Assembly (NCBI RefSeq): GCF_900091435.1
Contig: NZ_FMCS01000001.1
Coordinates: forward strand, 743,512-807,511
Source of the DNA: Micromonospora chaiyaphumensis
GTDB lineage: Bacteria > Actinomycetota > Actinomycetes > Mycobacteriales > Micromonosporaceae
Length of the DNA: 64,000 nucleotides
Direction: 5' to 3'
Position 1 is the stretch's first letter. Every line of letters starts with the position of its first letter. Under the pieces are notes generated by a model. It saw nothing but the letters and a program-made list of their open reading frames with translations. It searched no databases and was not told the origin of the DNA. Of this stretch, positions 33,857 to 42,359 are shown in pieces. The translations under genes and the position numbers were made by a program.

Positions 33857-34309
33857 TCAGAGCCGGTAGAAGTTGACGTAGTGGTCGGGCGAGAACCAGG
33901 TGGCCCCGGTGCTCTTGTTGACCACGATCCGGTACGCGTCCCGGGCGGCGCCGCAGGCGCGCGGGTAGACGTCGTACTCGTAGTAGGTGGCGTTGGTGGG
34001 GAGCTGCCCCTCGTAGTTGTAGAACCGGCCGCCGGCGAAGTTGCACTGGCCGCCGCTCCAGGAGTACCAGCCGCGGCTGGTCGGGAAGCTGCGGGCGGAC
34101 CAGCCGGAGCGCGCGGTGCGGGCGTCCGCGCACCGGGTCATCGTGCAGGAGCTGTAGACGGCGGCCTGTGCCGGCTCGGCGAGCCGGGTGGAGGCCGCCG
34201 GCGGGCCGACGAGCGCGGCCGCGACCATGGCGGTGAGCAGGGCGCACGCGCCGAGCGCGCGGCGTACGCGGGCGCCGGTGGAGCGGAGCGGGGTCGCGAG
34301 CGTGGTCAA
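33857..34309 (-). CDS. secreted barnase/RNase T1-family ribonuclease
   Basis: A 150-residue protein. A signal peptide of about 48 residues (RRALGACALLTAMVAAALVG, cleavage near AEPAQA) precedes a small domain. GRFYNYEGQLPTNATYYEYDVYPR...DAYRIVVNKSTGATWFSPDHYVNFYRL aligns by eye with Streptomyces RNase Sa: the glutamate in YEYDV, the arginine in YRIV and the histidine in DHYVNF are the catalytic set. The likely start is TTG 34309 with GGGAGG five bases upstream; no ATG or GTG gives a complete signal peptide with a ribosome site. The paired barstar-like gene follows. It would cut RNA at guanosine outside the cell or in competitors. Confidence 0.9.
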   Translation of the reverse strand: MTTLATPLRSTGARVRRALGACALLTAMVAAALVGPPAASTRLAEPAQAAVYSSCTMTRCADARTARSGWSARSFPTSRGWYSWSGGQCNFAGGRFYNYEGQLPTNATYYEYDVYPRACGAARDAYRIVVNKSTGATWFSPDHYVNFYRL

Positions 34310-34488
34310 GGGATCCTCCCTGAACTGGGCGACGGCATCGATCGCTATCGTTTTTCCGATCGCGCCCAGTCTGGCGGTGATCCTTCCCGGCGTACAGCCC
34401 CGCGCGGCGACCGCGCCCCGAATGCCGGGTGAACACCGGATGAGTGGTGCGGGTGGGCGGTGGCGCCGCCCACCCGCACCCACCGCAC

Positions 34489-37419
34489 CTACTGGGCGAA
34501 CGCCTGGAACTCGGCGATCCGCACGTTCTGCGCCTGTGGGCTCGCGGTGGCGCAGTCGGTACCGGCACGCGGGTCGGCGTCCTGCTCACCGGCGTAGTCC
34601 GGCGCACCGGTGCACTGGTTGGTCAGCACCTCGACACGCAGGTGGGTCGCCTTGGTGCGCGGGATGTCGAACGACCGCATGATCAGCTCCGGTGCCCGGG
34701 GCCGCGGGGCCACCGACGGGAAGGCGTCCGCGGGGCTCGTATAGACCACCCGGAAGTCCGCGGCGTCGGCACAGCTCACCGCCTGCTTCGCCTCGCACGC
34801 GAGCACCCGGAACTGCCGCACCGCGGAGAACCGGCTCTGCGTGCCGGCGTCCGGGTCACCGGCGACCGGCGGTCGCAGCATCGCGCTGACCTGCACCCGG
34901 CGGACCTGCTGGGTGCCACCGGCCAGGTCGACGGTGACCTGCCGCCCGGCCACCGGCGCGCCGAGCGAGGCCCAGTTGGTGGCCTCGTCGTCGTCGGCGA
35001 TCTTCGCGAGGTTGATCCCGTCGCCGCCGACCGCCGCGCCGGCGCTGGTCGAGGCCAGGTTGCGGCGCAGCTTCACCGGCAGGTCCCGGACCTGCCCGGC
35101 CTTGACGGTGACCGGGCCGATCCGGCGGTGCCCGTAACCCGGCGCCCGGACGACGAACTCGTACGTGCCGGGAACCAGGCTCACCCGGTCGGTCAGCGGG
35201 GTGGCCGCGTCGGTGTCCGCGACCGGCACGGCCCGGGCCTGGTAGCGGCCCACGAACAGCTGCGCCCCCGGCACGACCGCGTCGTCGCCCTCCGGCGCGA
35301 ACCGCAGGGTGCCCTCCTTCGCGTACGGCGAGGTGAAGCCGGGCGTCGGATCGGTGTCGGCGTTGCCCACGCTGGCCGCCGTCTCGCCGAGCCCCCGGGC
35401 GGCGAAGGCGTTCCAGAGCAGGTCCTGGTTGGCTCCGCCGAAGCGGATCCGGTCGGCCGCGAGCATCGCGTCCCGGGCGTCGACCATGCTCACCTGGCTG
35501 ACCGCCATCAGCAGGAACGAGTCGAAGACGAGCTGGATCCACCGCCGGTTGCCCGGGCACGCGGTCACCGGCGTCGCCCCGACGGCGCAGGACTTCTGCA
35601 GGGCCGCGTTCCCGGCACCGTAGCGGCGCATCATGGCCGCCCGGATGTCGGCGTTGGTCGCGCTCCAGACCTCGCCGGACGCGTGCACCTGGAGGCCCAC
35701 GAAGTCGTAGTCGATGGCGCTGTAGTTCAGCGGGCTGTCGCTCATGTTGTAGTTGCGGATGCCCGCCCGGGAGTCGCCGGTCGTGTACTCACCGATGGTG
35801 AAGCCGCGCCGGCCGGGCGCCGCGTACCCGTGCTCGTAGAGGTATTCCATGGCGAGCTGGTCCGACCAGCTCTCGCTCATGCCCTGCGGGGAGCTGACCC
35901 CGGCGTTCGGTCCGGCGATCATGCGGCCGCTGACGGCGTGGCCGTACTCGTGGGCGATGACCGACATGTCGAAGTCGCCGTCGACGCAGGGCGCGTAGAA
36001 CGAGCCGGCGCTCGGCTGCCACAGGTACATGTTGGTGGTCGGGGCGATGCCGTCCGGCGGGGTGATCTGGTTGGCGTTGTTGCGGGCCGCGAAGGTCGGC
36101 GGGCCACCGCTGACGCCGCCGGCCTGCGCGTTGCCCTGCTCCGGGTCGTTGCCGAGCCCGCCACGGCCGAGGTTGTCCCGCTGCATGTTCCAGGTCGCCT
36201 CGGTGAAGCCCAGGCGGTAGGACCAGTCGTGCATCCGGTTGTGCATGGCGAACAGGTTCGCCCGTGCCGCGTCGATGTCGTTGGCCTGCGGCGAGGTGAA
36301 CGTGTCCGGGCTGCACTTCTGCTCGTACCACTGGTTGGTCCACGGATACGCGTAGTTCCGGTCGGGGCGCGGGGTGGCCGTCTCGGTGCCCACGCTGAAC
36401 GGGTCGTTGCTGAACCAGTTCTGCACGGCGATCGCGTTGTTGCCGTTCGTCGTGGTGGTGGACGTCCCGGTGGCCGGGTCCACGTCCCACGCGGGGTGCC
36501 CGGGCACGCCGACCACCTCGGCGCAGCCGGCCGCCGGCGCGGCGCACCAGCGCACTCGGGTGTCGTCGGAGGACTTGTCCACCGACGGGGAGTTCGGGAA
36601 GACCTCCCACGACGGGTTGTCCACGTCGTGGTCGACCAGGTCCTCGCGGACCAGCACGCTGCCGTCGCGGGCGTCCACGTAGGTGGCGAAGGCCGCCGGG
36701 TCCGCGCCGGTGACGTCCGCGCCGAGGACCACCTCGTACGCCGCCCGCGGCCCCCGGTCCGCGGTCGGCACGGCGACCAGCGCGGTACGCAGGACGGTCG
36801 GACCGGTCAGCCCGGCGTCGGCCGCGGCGGCCTGCCGGGCCTGGTCGGCGCTGATCGTGGCCGGGGCGGGCGTTCCGCCGTCCCGGGCCAGGGACGAGCT
36901 GACGTGCCAGACCGTCCCGTTGCGCACGCCGACGGCCAGCATGCCGTCGACCGCCGCGGGCAGGTCGCCGAAGCGCTGCCGGAACAGCACGGTGGCGCCG
37001 TCACCCATCGGCGCGACGGTCAACTGCTCCAGCGCAGCGGCGCCCTCCTCGGTCAGCCCCAGCACGTCCCGGTTCGCGGCCACGTAGGCCCGCGCCGCGG
37101 CGGCCGGGTCGGCGGGCAGGCCGGCGGCGAGCGGCCGATCGGCCGGCGTCAGCGTGGCGGGCGTACCGAAGTCGGTCCAGCGGACGCGCGCGCCGAGCGC
37201 CGCGGCCCGGTCCCGCTGGCGGTCCGTCGGCGCGGTCCGGCCCGTCCGGTTGTCCCTGGTCTTGGTGTCGTGGCTGTCGCCCGGCAGGTGGCCGGGCTGC
37301 GCCTGGGTCGGGGTCTCGGTTCGGGGCGCCGCCTGGCCGCCGGCTTCCGCGGTCAGGACCAGCCCGGCCGCGAGTAGCAGCGCGGTGGCCCCCGTCGTCG
37401 CACGCGATGGTGTGCGCAC
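34489..37419 (-). CDS. secreted fungalysin-type (M36) metallopeptidase
   Basis: A 976-residue exported zinc protease starting at GTG 37419 behind GGAGGG. In order: a signal peptide (ATTGATALLLAAGLVLTAEAGGQA), an FTP/PepSY-like propeptide with inhibitory repeats up to about residue 280, and an M36 catalytic domain. The latter has DFDMSVIAHEYGHAVSGRM (HEYGH near residue 490) and the downstream glutamate in GMSESWSDQLAMEYL. After about residue 720 a PEGA-like strand region follows (LVPGTYEFVVRAPGYGHR). A discoidin-like C-terminal domain comes last (INLAKIADDDEATNWASLGAPVAGRQVTVDLAGGTQQVRRVQV). It acts on extracellular protein. Monocistronic. Confidence 0.93.
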   Translation of the reverse strand: MRTPSRATTGATALLLAAGLVLTAEAGGQAAPRTETPTQAQPGHLPGDSHDTKTRDNRTGRTAPTDRQRDRAAALGARVRWTDFGTPATLTPADRPLAAGLPADPAAAARAYVAANRDVLGLTEEGAAALEQLTVAPMGDGATVLFRQRFGDLPAAVDGMLAVGVRNGTVWHVSSSLARDGGTPAPATISADQARQAAAADAGLTGPTVLRTALVAVPTADRGPRAAYEVVLGADVTGADPAAFATYVDARDGSVLVREDLVDHDVDNPSWEVFPNSPSVDKSSDDTRVRWCAAPAAGCAEVVGVPGHPAWDVDPATGTSTTTTNGNNAIAVQNWFSNDPFSVGTETATPRPDRNYAYPWTNQWYEQKCSPDTFTSPQANDIDAARANLFAMHNRMHDWSYRLGFTEATWNMQRDNLGRGGLGNDPEQGNAQAGGVSGGPPTFAARNNANQITPPDGIAPTTNMYLWQPSAGSFYAPCVDGDFDMSVIAHEYGHAVSGRMIAGPNAGVSSPQGMSESWSDQLAMEYLYEHGYAAPGRRGFTIGEYTTGDSRAGIRNYNMSDSPLNYSAIDYDFVGLQVHASGEVWSATNADIRAAMMRRYGAGNAALQKSCAVGATPVTACPGNRRWIQLVFDSFLLMAVSQVSMVDARDAMLAADRIRFGGANQDLLWNAFAARGLGETAASVGNADTDPTPGFTSPYAKEGTLRFAPEGDDAVVPGAQLFVGRYQARAVPVADTDAATPLTDRVSLVPGTYEFVVRAPGYGHRRIGPVTVKAGQVRDLPVKLRRNLASTSAGAAVGGDGINLAKIADDDEATNWASLGAPVAGRQVTVDLAGGTQQVRRVQVSAMLRPPVAGDPDAGTQSRFSAVRQFRVLACEAKQAVSCADAADFRVVYTSPADAFPSVAPRPRAPELIMRSFDIPRTKATHLRVEVLTNQCTGAPDYAGEQDADPRAGTDCATASPQAQNVRIAEFQAFAQ

Positions 37420-37775
37420 GGTCCCTCCTGTCGTCGAACGGCGATGTCCGTCCCGCCATCCGACCAGTTCACGAGGACAGTCGACACCGGCCGAACATCC
37501 ACATATTCCGTTTCGTGAATGGCGGCTGGGGACCGTGCCGTCGGCGTGTCCTGTCACCCGTCCGTCAGCGATCATGATCGTCCACGAGCGGCGTGCCGGC
37601 CCCCAGGCCAAGGCGCCCGCCTCGGCCCCGCGCGGCTGCCGCGCGCCGCCGCGCCGGCTTGTTAGCGTGGGACGGCGGAGGCCGCTCGACACCTCCGCAC
37701 ACCCCTCCAACGGCCGCACCGACCCCGCACCGGCGCGGCCGGGCGACGCACGGCTGCTCGACGGAGAGGGGTGCG
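37420..37775. other. 356-base divergent intergenic region
   Basis: This gap lies between the divergent fungalysin gene and the gene at 37776. The stretch 37,495-37,530 (CATCCACATATTCCGTTTCG) is AT-rich for this genome and is the likely promoter zone for the protease. The 37,600-37,770 part is GC-rich with no convincing ORF; a GAGAGGGG ribosome site precedes 37776. No RNA gene or clear palindrome was seen. Confidence 0.5.
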
Positions 37776-38879
37776 ATGACCGGGACGCCTGACGACAACG
37801 GCGGCTCCCGCCCCGGCGAGACGAACGGCACCGAGCCAGCGACAGCGGCCGGCCCAGCGGCAGACACCGATCCAGCGGCAGCCACCGGCCCGACGGCAGC
37901 CCCCGGCCCAGCGACAGGCGCCGGCCCGACGGCACCGAGCGGCCAGGCCTCGGACCGGTGGGAGCAGTGGCGCGCCCGTGCCCGGGAACTCTGGGCGGTC
38001 ACGTGGCGCGGGGCGAAGCAGTTGTGGGCGGCGGCCCGGCCCATTCTGGACCAGTTGCGGTGGGTTGAGGCGGAGGCCTCGCCCGTGACGCTCGTCGACC
38101 GCCGGGCGGCGCCCACCCTGCTCGTCCCGGCGCAGGGGCAGGTCTACCACTTCGTCGTCCGGGTCACCTTCACCTGGACCACGAACAACGCGCGGCCGGA
38201 ACTCTTCGGCTGGTACGTCGACCAGTTCCAGCCGCAGGCCATGCAGCGGTTCCGGCGGATCGCGGTCCGGTGTGCCGCGGAGTTCCCGCCGGATCGTCCC
38301 CGGGCCTTCGCGCTCACGCTGGACGACGCGATGACCGGCGACGACGCCCTCCCCTGGGGTTACGAGCGCGGCGAGGTCACGTTCACCTGCGAGCCGGACG
38401 TGTCGGTCGACCTGGACGAGCCGGTCCGGGATCTGCTCCGGCCGTACTGGGACAAGCGCATCGCTCTGGAGTGGAAGCGGGACCTCGAACGCCGGCGCGC
38501 GGAGTACGCCGAGGAGCGCCGGCGCGGGCCGGCGGAACCGGACGGCAGCGGGCCGGCGGAACCGGACGGCAGCGGGACTCCGGAACCGGACAACGGCGCT
38601 ACGCCACCGGAACCGGACGACGGCGCGACGCCGGCCGGCATGCCGGAGTCGCTGCGGGAGGAGCCCGCGCCGCGCCAGCGGGAGGCCCCTTCGGCGGCGG
38701 AAGCGGCGCCGCGACGGCCCGCACAGCAACGTCGAGGCCCGCGGCCGGACTCCCCGGTCGAGCAGTTCAACCTGCTCGACCCCATGCTGCAACCACCCGG
38801 GCCCAGGTCCGGCGAGTTGCCGCCGCCGGACGACCCGACGGGAGGCGATCCGGAGAAGGGTGGGACCCCCGAGGCCTGA
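37776..38879 (+). CDS. uncharacterised protein with Pro/Ala-rich N-terminus and acidic repeat tail
   Basis: A 367-residue protein starting at ATG 37776 (GGAGAGGGG upstream). Residues 1-60 are a disordered Ala/Thr/Gly/Pro stretch. The middle (about 62-245) looks globular: WEQWRARARELWAVTWRGAKQLWAAARPILDQLRW, then VYHFVVRVTFTWTTNNARPELFGWYVDQFQPQAMQRFRRIAVRCAAEF and a helical RDLLRPYWDKRIALEWKRDLERRRAEYAEERRR. The tail carries repeats of the type PAEPDGSGP. There is no signal peptide or transmembrane helix. I recognise no family; the middle domain could be part of a membrane-associated or protease-linked complex. Function unknown. Confidence 0.7.
   Translation: MTGTPDDNGGSRPGETNGTEPATAAGPAADTDPAAATGPTAAPGPATGAGPTAPSGQASDRWEQWRARARELWAVTWRGAKQLWAAARPILDQLRWVEAEASPVTLVDRRAAPTLLVPAQGQVYHFVVRVTFTWTTNNARPELFGWYVDQFQPQAMQRFRRIAVRCAAEFPPDRPRAFALTLDDAMTGDDALPWGYERGEVTFTCEPDVSVDLDEPVRDLLRPYWDKRIALEWKRDLERRRAEYAEERRRGPAEPDGSGPAEPDGSGTPEPDNGATPPEPDDGATPAGMPESLREEPAPRQREAPSAAEAAPRRPAQQRRGPRPDSPVEQFNLLDPMLQPPGPRSGELPPPDDPTGGDPEKGGTPEA
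38526..38573. repeat. two tandem 24-bp units in the acidic tail
   Basis: Two identical 24-base units (38526-38549 and 38550-38573) encode the eight-residue block GPAEPDGS, followed by two degenerate versions (TPEPDNGA, TPPEPDDGA). The unit length preserves the frame. Confidence 0.85.
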
Positions 38880-38907
38880 GCTCCAAGGGGGCATCCGCCC
38901 CGCCGGG

Positions 38908-39465
38908 TCAGCAGTTGTTGGTGCTGGTCTGGTTGCGCTTGAGGTAGTCGGACCACGTGACGCCCTGCACGACGGAGACGACGACGCTGCCGTCGTGGAT
39001 CTGCTCGTAGTGCAGGTGCGGGCTGAGGTCGTACTCCGCCGAGGAGGCGCCGACCTTGCCGATGACGGTGCCCTGGTTCACGGTGGCGCCCTTGTCGATC
39101 GGGCGCTCGCTGAGGTGGGCGTACCGGGTGCGCCAGCCGTCACCGTGCCCGATGACGATGGTGTGGCCATAGCCGGTGGTGGTCGAGTAGGACGACTCCA
39201 GCACGGTCCCGCCGGCGCTGGCGACCACGCGACGGCCGAGGTCGTCGGGGCTGCCGTTGGCGTCGTAGTGGTTCCAGTCGATGGAGTGGGCCGGGCTGTG
39301 GCCGTTCCAGTTGCTGCCCTGCCACGTCTGGCCGCACAGGAACGGCATCCGGAAGCCCGGCCGCGCGGCCTGCGCGGGCTGCACCCCGGTCAGCGCCCCG
39401 ACGACGACGGCAGCCGTGAGCAGCGCGAGGACACGCCACCGGGCGGCGGTGAACGACACGGACAT
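38908..39465 (-). CDS. secreted M23-family peptidase (LytM-like)
   Basis: A 185-residue exported protein. The signal peptide is ALLTAAVVVGALTGVQPAQA (to about residue 33). The M23 fold shows HSPAHSIDW (His60, Asp63), YGHTIVIGHGDG, RYAHLSE (His117) and SPHLHYE (His150, His152), the zinc-site and catalytic residues of LytM-type endopeptidases. It ends in a short tail with a terminal Cys that may bond with Cys44. It is divergent from the helicase gene, 93 bases away. All active residues are present, so it is probably an active cell-wall or glycyl endopeptidase. Confidence 0.92.
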   Translation of the reverse strand: MSVSFTAARWRVLALLTAAVVVGALTGVQPAQAARPGFRMPFLCGQTWQGSNWNGHSPAHSIDWNHYDANGSPDDLGRRVVASAGGTVLESSYSTTTGYGHTIVIGHGDGWRTRYAHLSERPIDKGATVNQGTVIGKVGASSAEYDLSPHLHYEQIHDGSVVVSVVQGVTWSDYLKRNQTSTNNC

Positions 39466-39558
39466 CGGCTCCCTCCCCTTCCATGCGAGCGACAGGGATC
39501 GATGCCAGTCCACGGGCGGCAGGTCACCGTCGTCCGCGTACGGCAGAATCGGCGGGCG

Positions 39559-42342
39559 ATGGAGACGGCGACGATCCTCACCGCGCTCGCCGACCTGGCC
39601 CCGGCCGGCGCCGAGCGGACCTTCGACGTGTCCGGCGCCGGACGCCCGCTGATCTGGCTGCCCGAACCCGACCGCGGGCCACGCGGCACCCGGCTGGACC
39701 GGCTCGCGGCCCTGGACGCGCTGCACCGCGACGAGCGGATCCTGCGCCGGGGCCTGGCCTTCGTCGTGGGCGGGGCCGACCTCGACGGGGCCCGCCGGCG
39801 GGTCCGCGTGCCGCTGCTGGCCCAGCCGGTACGCCTGGACCGCACCCGCCGGGGCTACCGGATCGTGCCGGCGGGGGACCTGGAGCTGACCTCCCTGATC
39901 GAGGACCGGGACCTCGCCGCCCGGCTGGAGGCGGCCCCGGGCCTCGCCGGGCCGGGCTGGCTCGGCGCGCCTGGCACCACGGCGTGGATCACCGCCGCCG
40001 CCGAGGCCGCCGCTCTGAAGGTGGAGGCGGTGCTGACCACGCCACCCCGGAGCATCGACGACGGCACGCTCACCGGGGTCGCCGCCGCCGCGCTGTTCAC
40101 CACCCGCGACGTGCTCGCCGGCCGGCTGCGCGACACCCTGCTCGGCTGGGCCGCGCGCCCCGGGCTGGCGGACACGGCGCTGAGCCGGCTCTACGGCGAC
40201 AGGACCGGGAACGTCCAGGGCGACGACACCGGCGACAGGACCGGGAACGTCCCGGCTGACGACACCGAGGTGCTGTCGCCACTGCCCTTGAACGACGCCC
40301 AGCGGGACGTGGTCCGGCGGACCAGGACCGAGCCGGTCGTGATCGTGTCGGGCGCACCCGGCAACGGCAAGAGCCACGCCCTGGTCGCCGCCGCGCTGGA
40401 CATCGTGGACCGGGGCGGCTCCGTGCTGGTGGCCACCCAGTCGGTGCACGCCGCGGACGTGCTGGGCGACCTGCTGCGTCGCCACCCCGGGCCGACGCCG
40501 GTGCTGTTCGGTGACGCGGAGCGCCGCGAGTCGATCGCCGCCGACCTGGCCGGCGGCGCCGCGGCGGGAGTGGACGACGCAACGCTACGGGCCGACGAGG
40601 CCGCCGTGGCGTCCGCCCGGGACCGGGCGACGGCCGTGTCCACCGGCATCGCCGCCGCCCTCGACGAGGAACGGCGGGCCGCGGCGCTGCCCGGCTGGCA
40701 GCCCCTGCTGCCGGCCCTGAGCCGGGACGCCTCGGGCGTGTTCGACCCGGACACCGACCTGGCCGCGGTCCGGTCCGCGCTGGCCGACGCCACCCGGGCC
40801 GGCGACGGCTGGTGGCGGCGCTGGCGGCGGGCCCGCGCCGGGCAGCGGCTGCGGCGGCTCGCGGGCGGCGGCGACGTACCGGTGGAGCGGGTGCGGGCCG
40901 CCATGGAGGCGGCGGGCGCGGTACGGGCGGCGGCCCGGCTGGCCGCCACCGGCGGCACCGACCTGGCGGCCGCGTGGCGCAGCCTGGCGGAGGCGGACGC
41001 CGCGCTGGCCGAGGCCGTCGGCACGGCGATGCGCCACCGGGCGGCCAGTGCCCGGCGGTGGACCGGTGCGGCGCGGCGCGCCACCAGCGGCCTCGGCGCA
41101 GCGCTGCGGGCCGGCCGGAACCGCCGCCGCGAGCTGCTCGCCGGGCTGGACGCCGAGGCGCTGGTGCGGGCGCTGCCGCTGTGGGTGGGTACGGTCACCG
41201 ACGTCGAGGACCTGCTGCCGCCGGTGGCCGGGATGTTCGACCTGGTGGTGCTCGACGAGGCGGCCCACATCGACCAGCTGCGGGCCGCGCCGGTGCTGGC
41301 CCGGGCGCGGCGCGCGCTGGTGGCCGGCGACCCCCGGCAGCTCCGGTTCGTGTCGTTCGTGGCCGACGTGGACGTGGCCGCCACCCTGCACCGGCACGGT
41401 CTGGACCGGTTCGGCGACCGGCTCGACGTGCGCCGGTCGAGCGCCTTCGACGTGGCGGCCGGCGCCGCCCCGGTCACCTGGCTCGGCGAGCACCACCGGT
41501 CGGTCCCGCACCTGATCCAGTTCTCCGCGCGCCGGTTCTACGGTGACCGGCTGGAACTGGTCACCCGCCATCCGCGCAACGAGCGCGCCGATGTCATCGA
41601 CGTGCTCACCGTTGCCGGGTCGACAGTGGTCGAGGGTGTCAACGAGGCCGAGGTCGCCGCCGCCCTCGACCTCGTGCGGCGGCTCGCCGGCCACCCGCCG
41701 GCGGGCGGGATCGCGGTGGTCAGCCCGTTCCGGGCGCAGGCGGACGCGCTGGAGGCCGCACTGCTGGCCGCGTTCGACGTCGACGAGATCGAGCGCCTCG
41801 GCCTGCGGTCGGGCACCGTGCACGCGTTCCAGGGCAGCGAGGCGGACGTGGTGATCGCCTCCCTGGGGCTGGTGGACGGCGACCCGCCGTCGCGGCACCG
41901 GTTCGTGGCCGAGCCGAACCTGTTCAACGTGCTGGTCACGCGGGCCCGCGCGCGGCTGGCCGTGGTCACCTCCCTGCGGTCGCCCGAGGGCCTGGTGGGC
42001 GACTACCTGGCCTACGCGGGCCGGCCGCCGGTCGCACCGGACGCGGAGGCGGTGACGGGCTGGGCCGCCGACCTGGCGGAGGAGCTGCGCCGGCTCGACC
42101 TGCCGGTGCGGCCCGGCTATCCGGTGGGCCGGTGGCGGGTCGACCTCTGCGTGGGAGCCGGCGCGGACGCGGTCGGGGTGGTCTGCGCCGTGCACCCGGA
42201 CGGTGTCGCGGCGCACCTGGAACGGCAGCGCACGCTGACTCGGGCGGGCTGGCGGGTGCACGACGTGTTCGCGAGCCGCTGGGCGGGCGACCCGATCCGG
42301 GCCGCCCTCGATCTGGCGTCCCGCATCAAGCCCACCGGCTGA
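39559..42342 (+). CDS. SF1 (UvrD/DNA2-like) helicase with AAA_11/AAA_12 core
   Basis: A 927-residue nucleic-acid helicase. The N-terminal 240 residues are an unrecognised domain. Walker A is SGAPGNGKSHAL near residue 265, preceded by a Q-motif-like LNDAQRDVV. Walker B reads FDLVVLDEAAHIDQL near 560. VAGDPRQLRFVSF is motif III and LGEHHRSVPHLIQF motif IV. VSPFRAQADAL, VHAFQGSEADVVIASL and FNVLVTRARARL complete motifs V and VI. A REase-like or DUF559-type C-terminal segment may follow (GYPVGRWRVDLCVGAG...HLERQRTLTRAGWRVHDVFASRW). It belongs to the DNA2/NAM7-like group; the biological role is not determined. Confidence 0.93.
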   Translation: METATILTALADLAPAGAERTFDVSGAGRPLIWLPEPDRGPRGTRLDRLAALDALHRDERILRRGLAFVVGGADLDGARRRVRVPLLAQPVRLDRTRRGYRIVPAGDLELTSLIEDRDLAARLEAAPGLAGPGWLGAPGTTAWITAAAEAAALKVEAVLTTPPRSIDDGTLTGVAAAALFTTRDVLAGRLRDTLLGWAARPGLADTALSRLYGDRTGNVQGDDTGDRTGNVPADDTEVLSPLPLNDAQRDVVRRTRTEPVVIVSGAPGNGKSHALVAAALDIVDRGGSVLVATQSVHAADVLGDLLRRHPGPTPVLFGDAERRESIAADLAGGAAAGVDDATLRADEAAVASARDRATAVSTGIAAALDEERRAAALPGWQPLLPALSRDASGVFDPDTDLAAVRSALADATRAGDGWWRRWRRARAGQRLRRLAGGGDVPVERVRAAMEAAGAVRAAARLAATGGTDLAAAWRSLAEADAALAEAVGTAMRHRAASARRWTGAARRATSGLGAALRAGRNRRRELLAGLDAEALVRALPLWVGTVTDVEDLLPPVAGMFDLVVLDEAAHIDQLRAAPVLARARRALVAGDPRQLRFVSFVADVDVAATLHRHGLDRFGDRLDVRRSSAFDVAAGAAPVTWLGEHHRSVPHLIQFSARRFYGDRLELVTRHPRNERADVIDVLTVAGSTVVEGVNEAEVAAALDLVRRLAGHPPAGGIAVVSPFRAQADALEAALLAAFDVDEIERLGLRSGTVHAFQGSEADVVIASLGLVDGDPPSRHRFVAEPNLFNVLVTRARARLAVVTSLRSPEGLVGDYLAYAGRPPVAPDAEAVTGWAADLAEELRRLDLPVRPGYPVGRWRVDLCVGAGADAVGVVCAVHPDGVAAHLERQRTLTRAGWRVHDVFASRWAGDPIRAALDLASRIKPTG
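40195..40266. repeat. 36-bp in-frame tandem duplication in the helicase gene
   Basis: Two 36-base copies (40195-40230 and 40231-40266) differ at only a few positions and encode GDRTGNVQGDDT and GDRTGNVPADDT. They lie in the linker just before the helicase core and look like a recent duplication. Confidence 0.85.
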
Positions 42343-42359
42343 CCAGAAGGGCCGACCGC

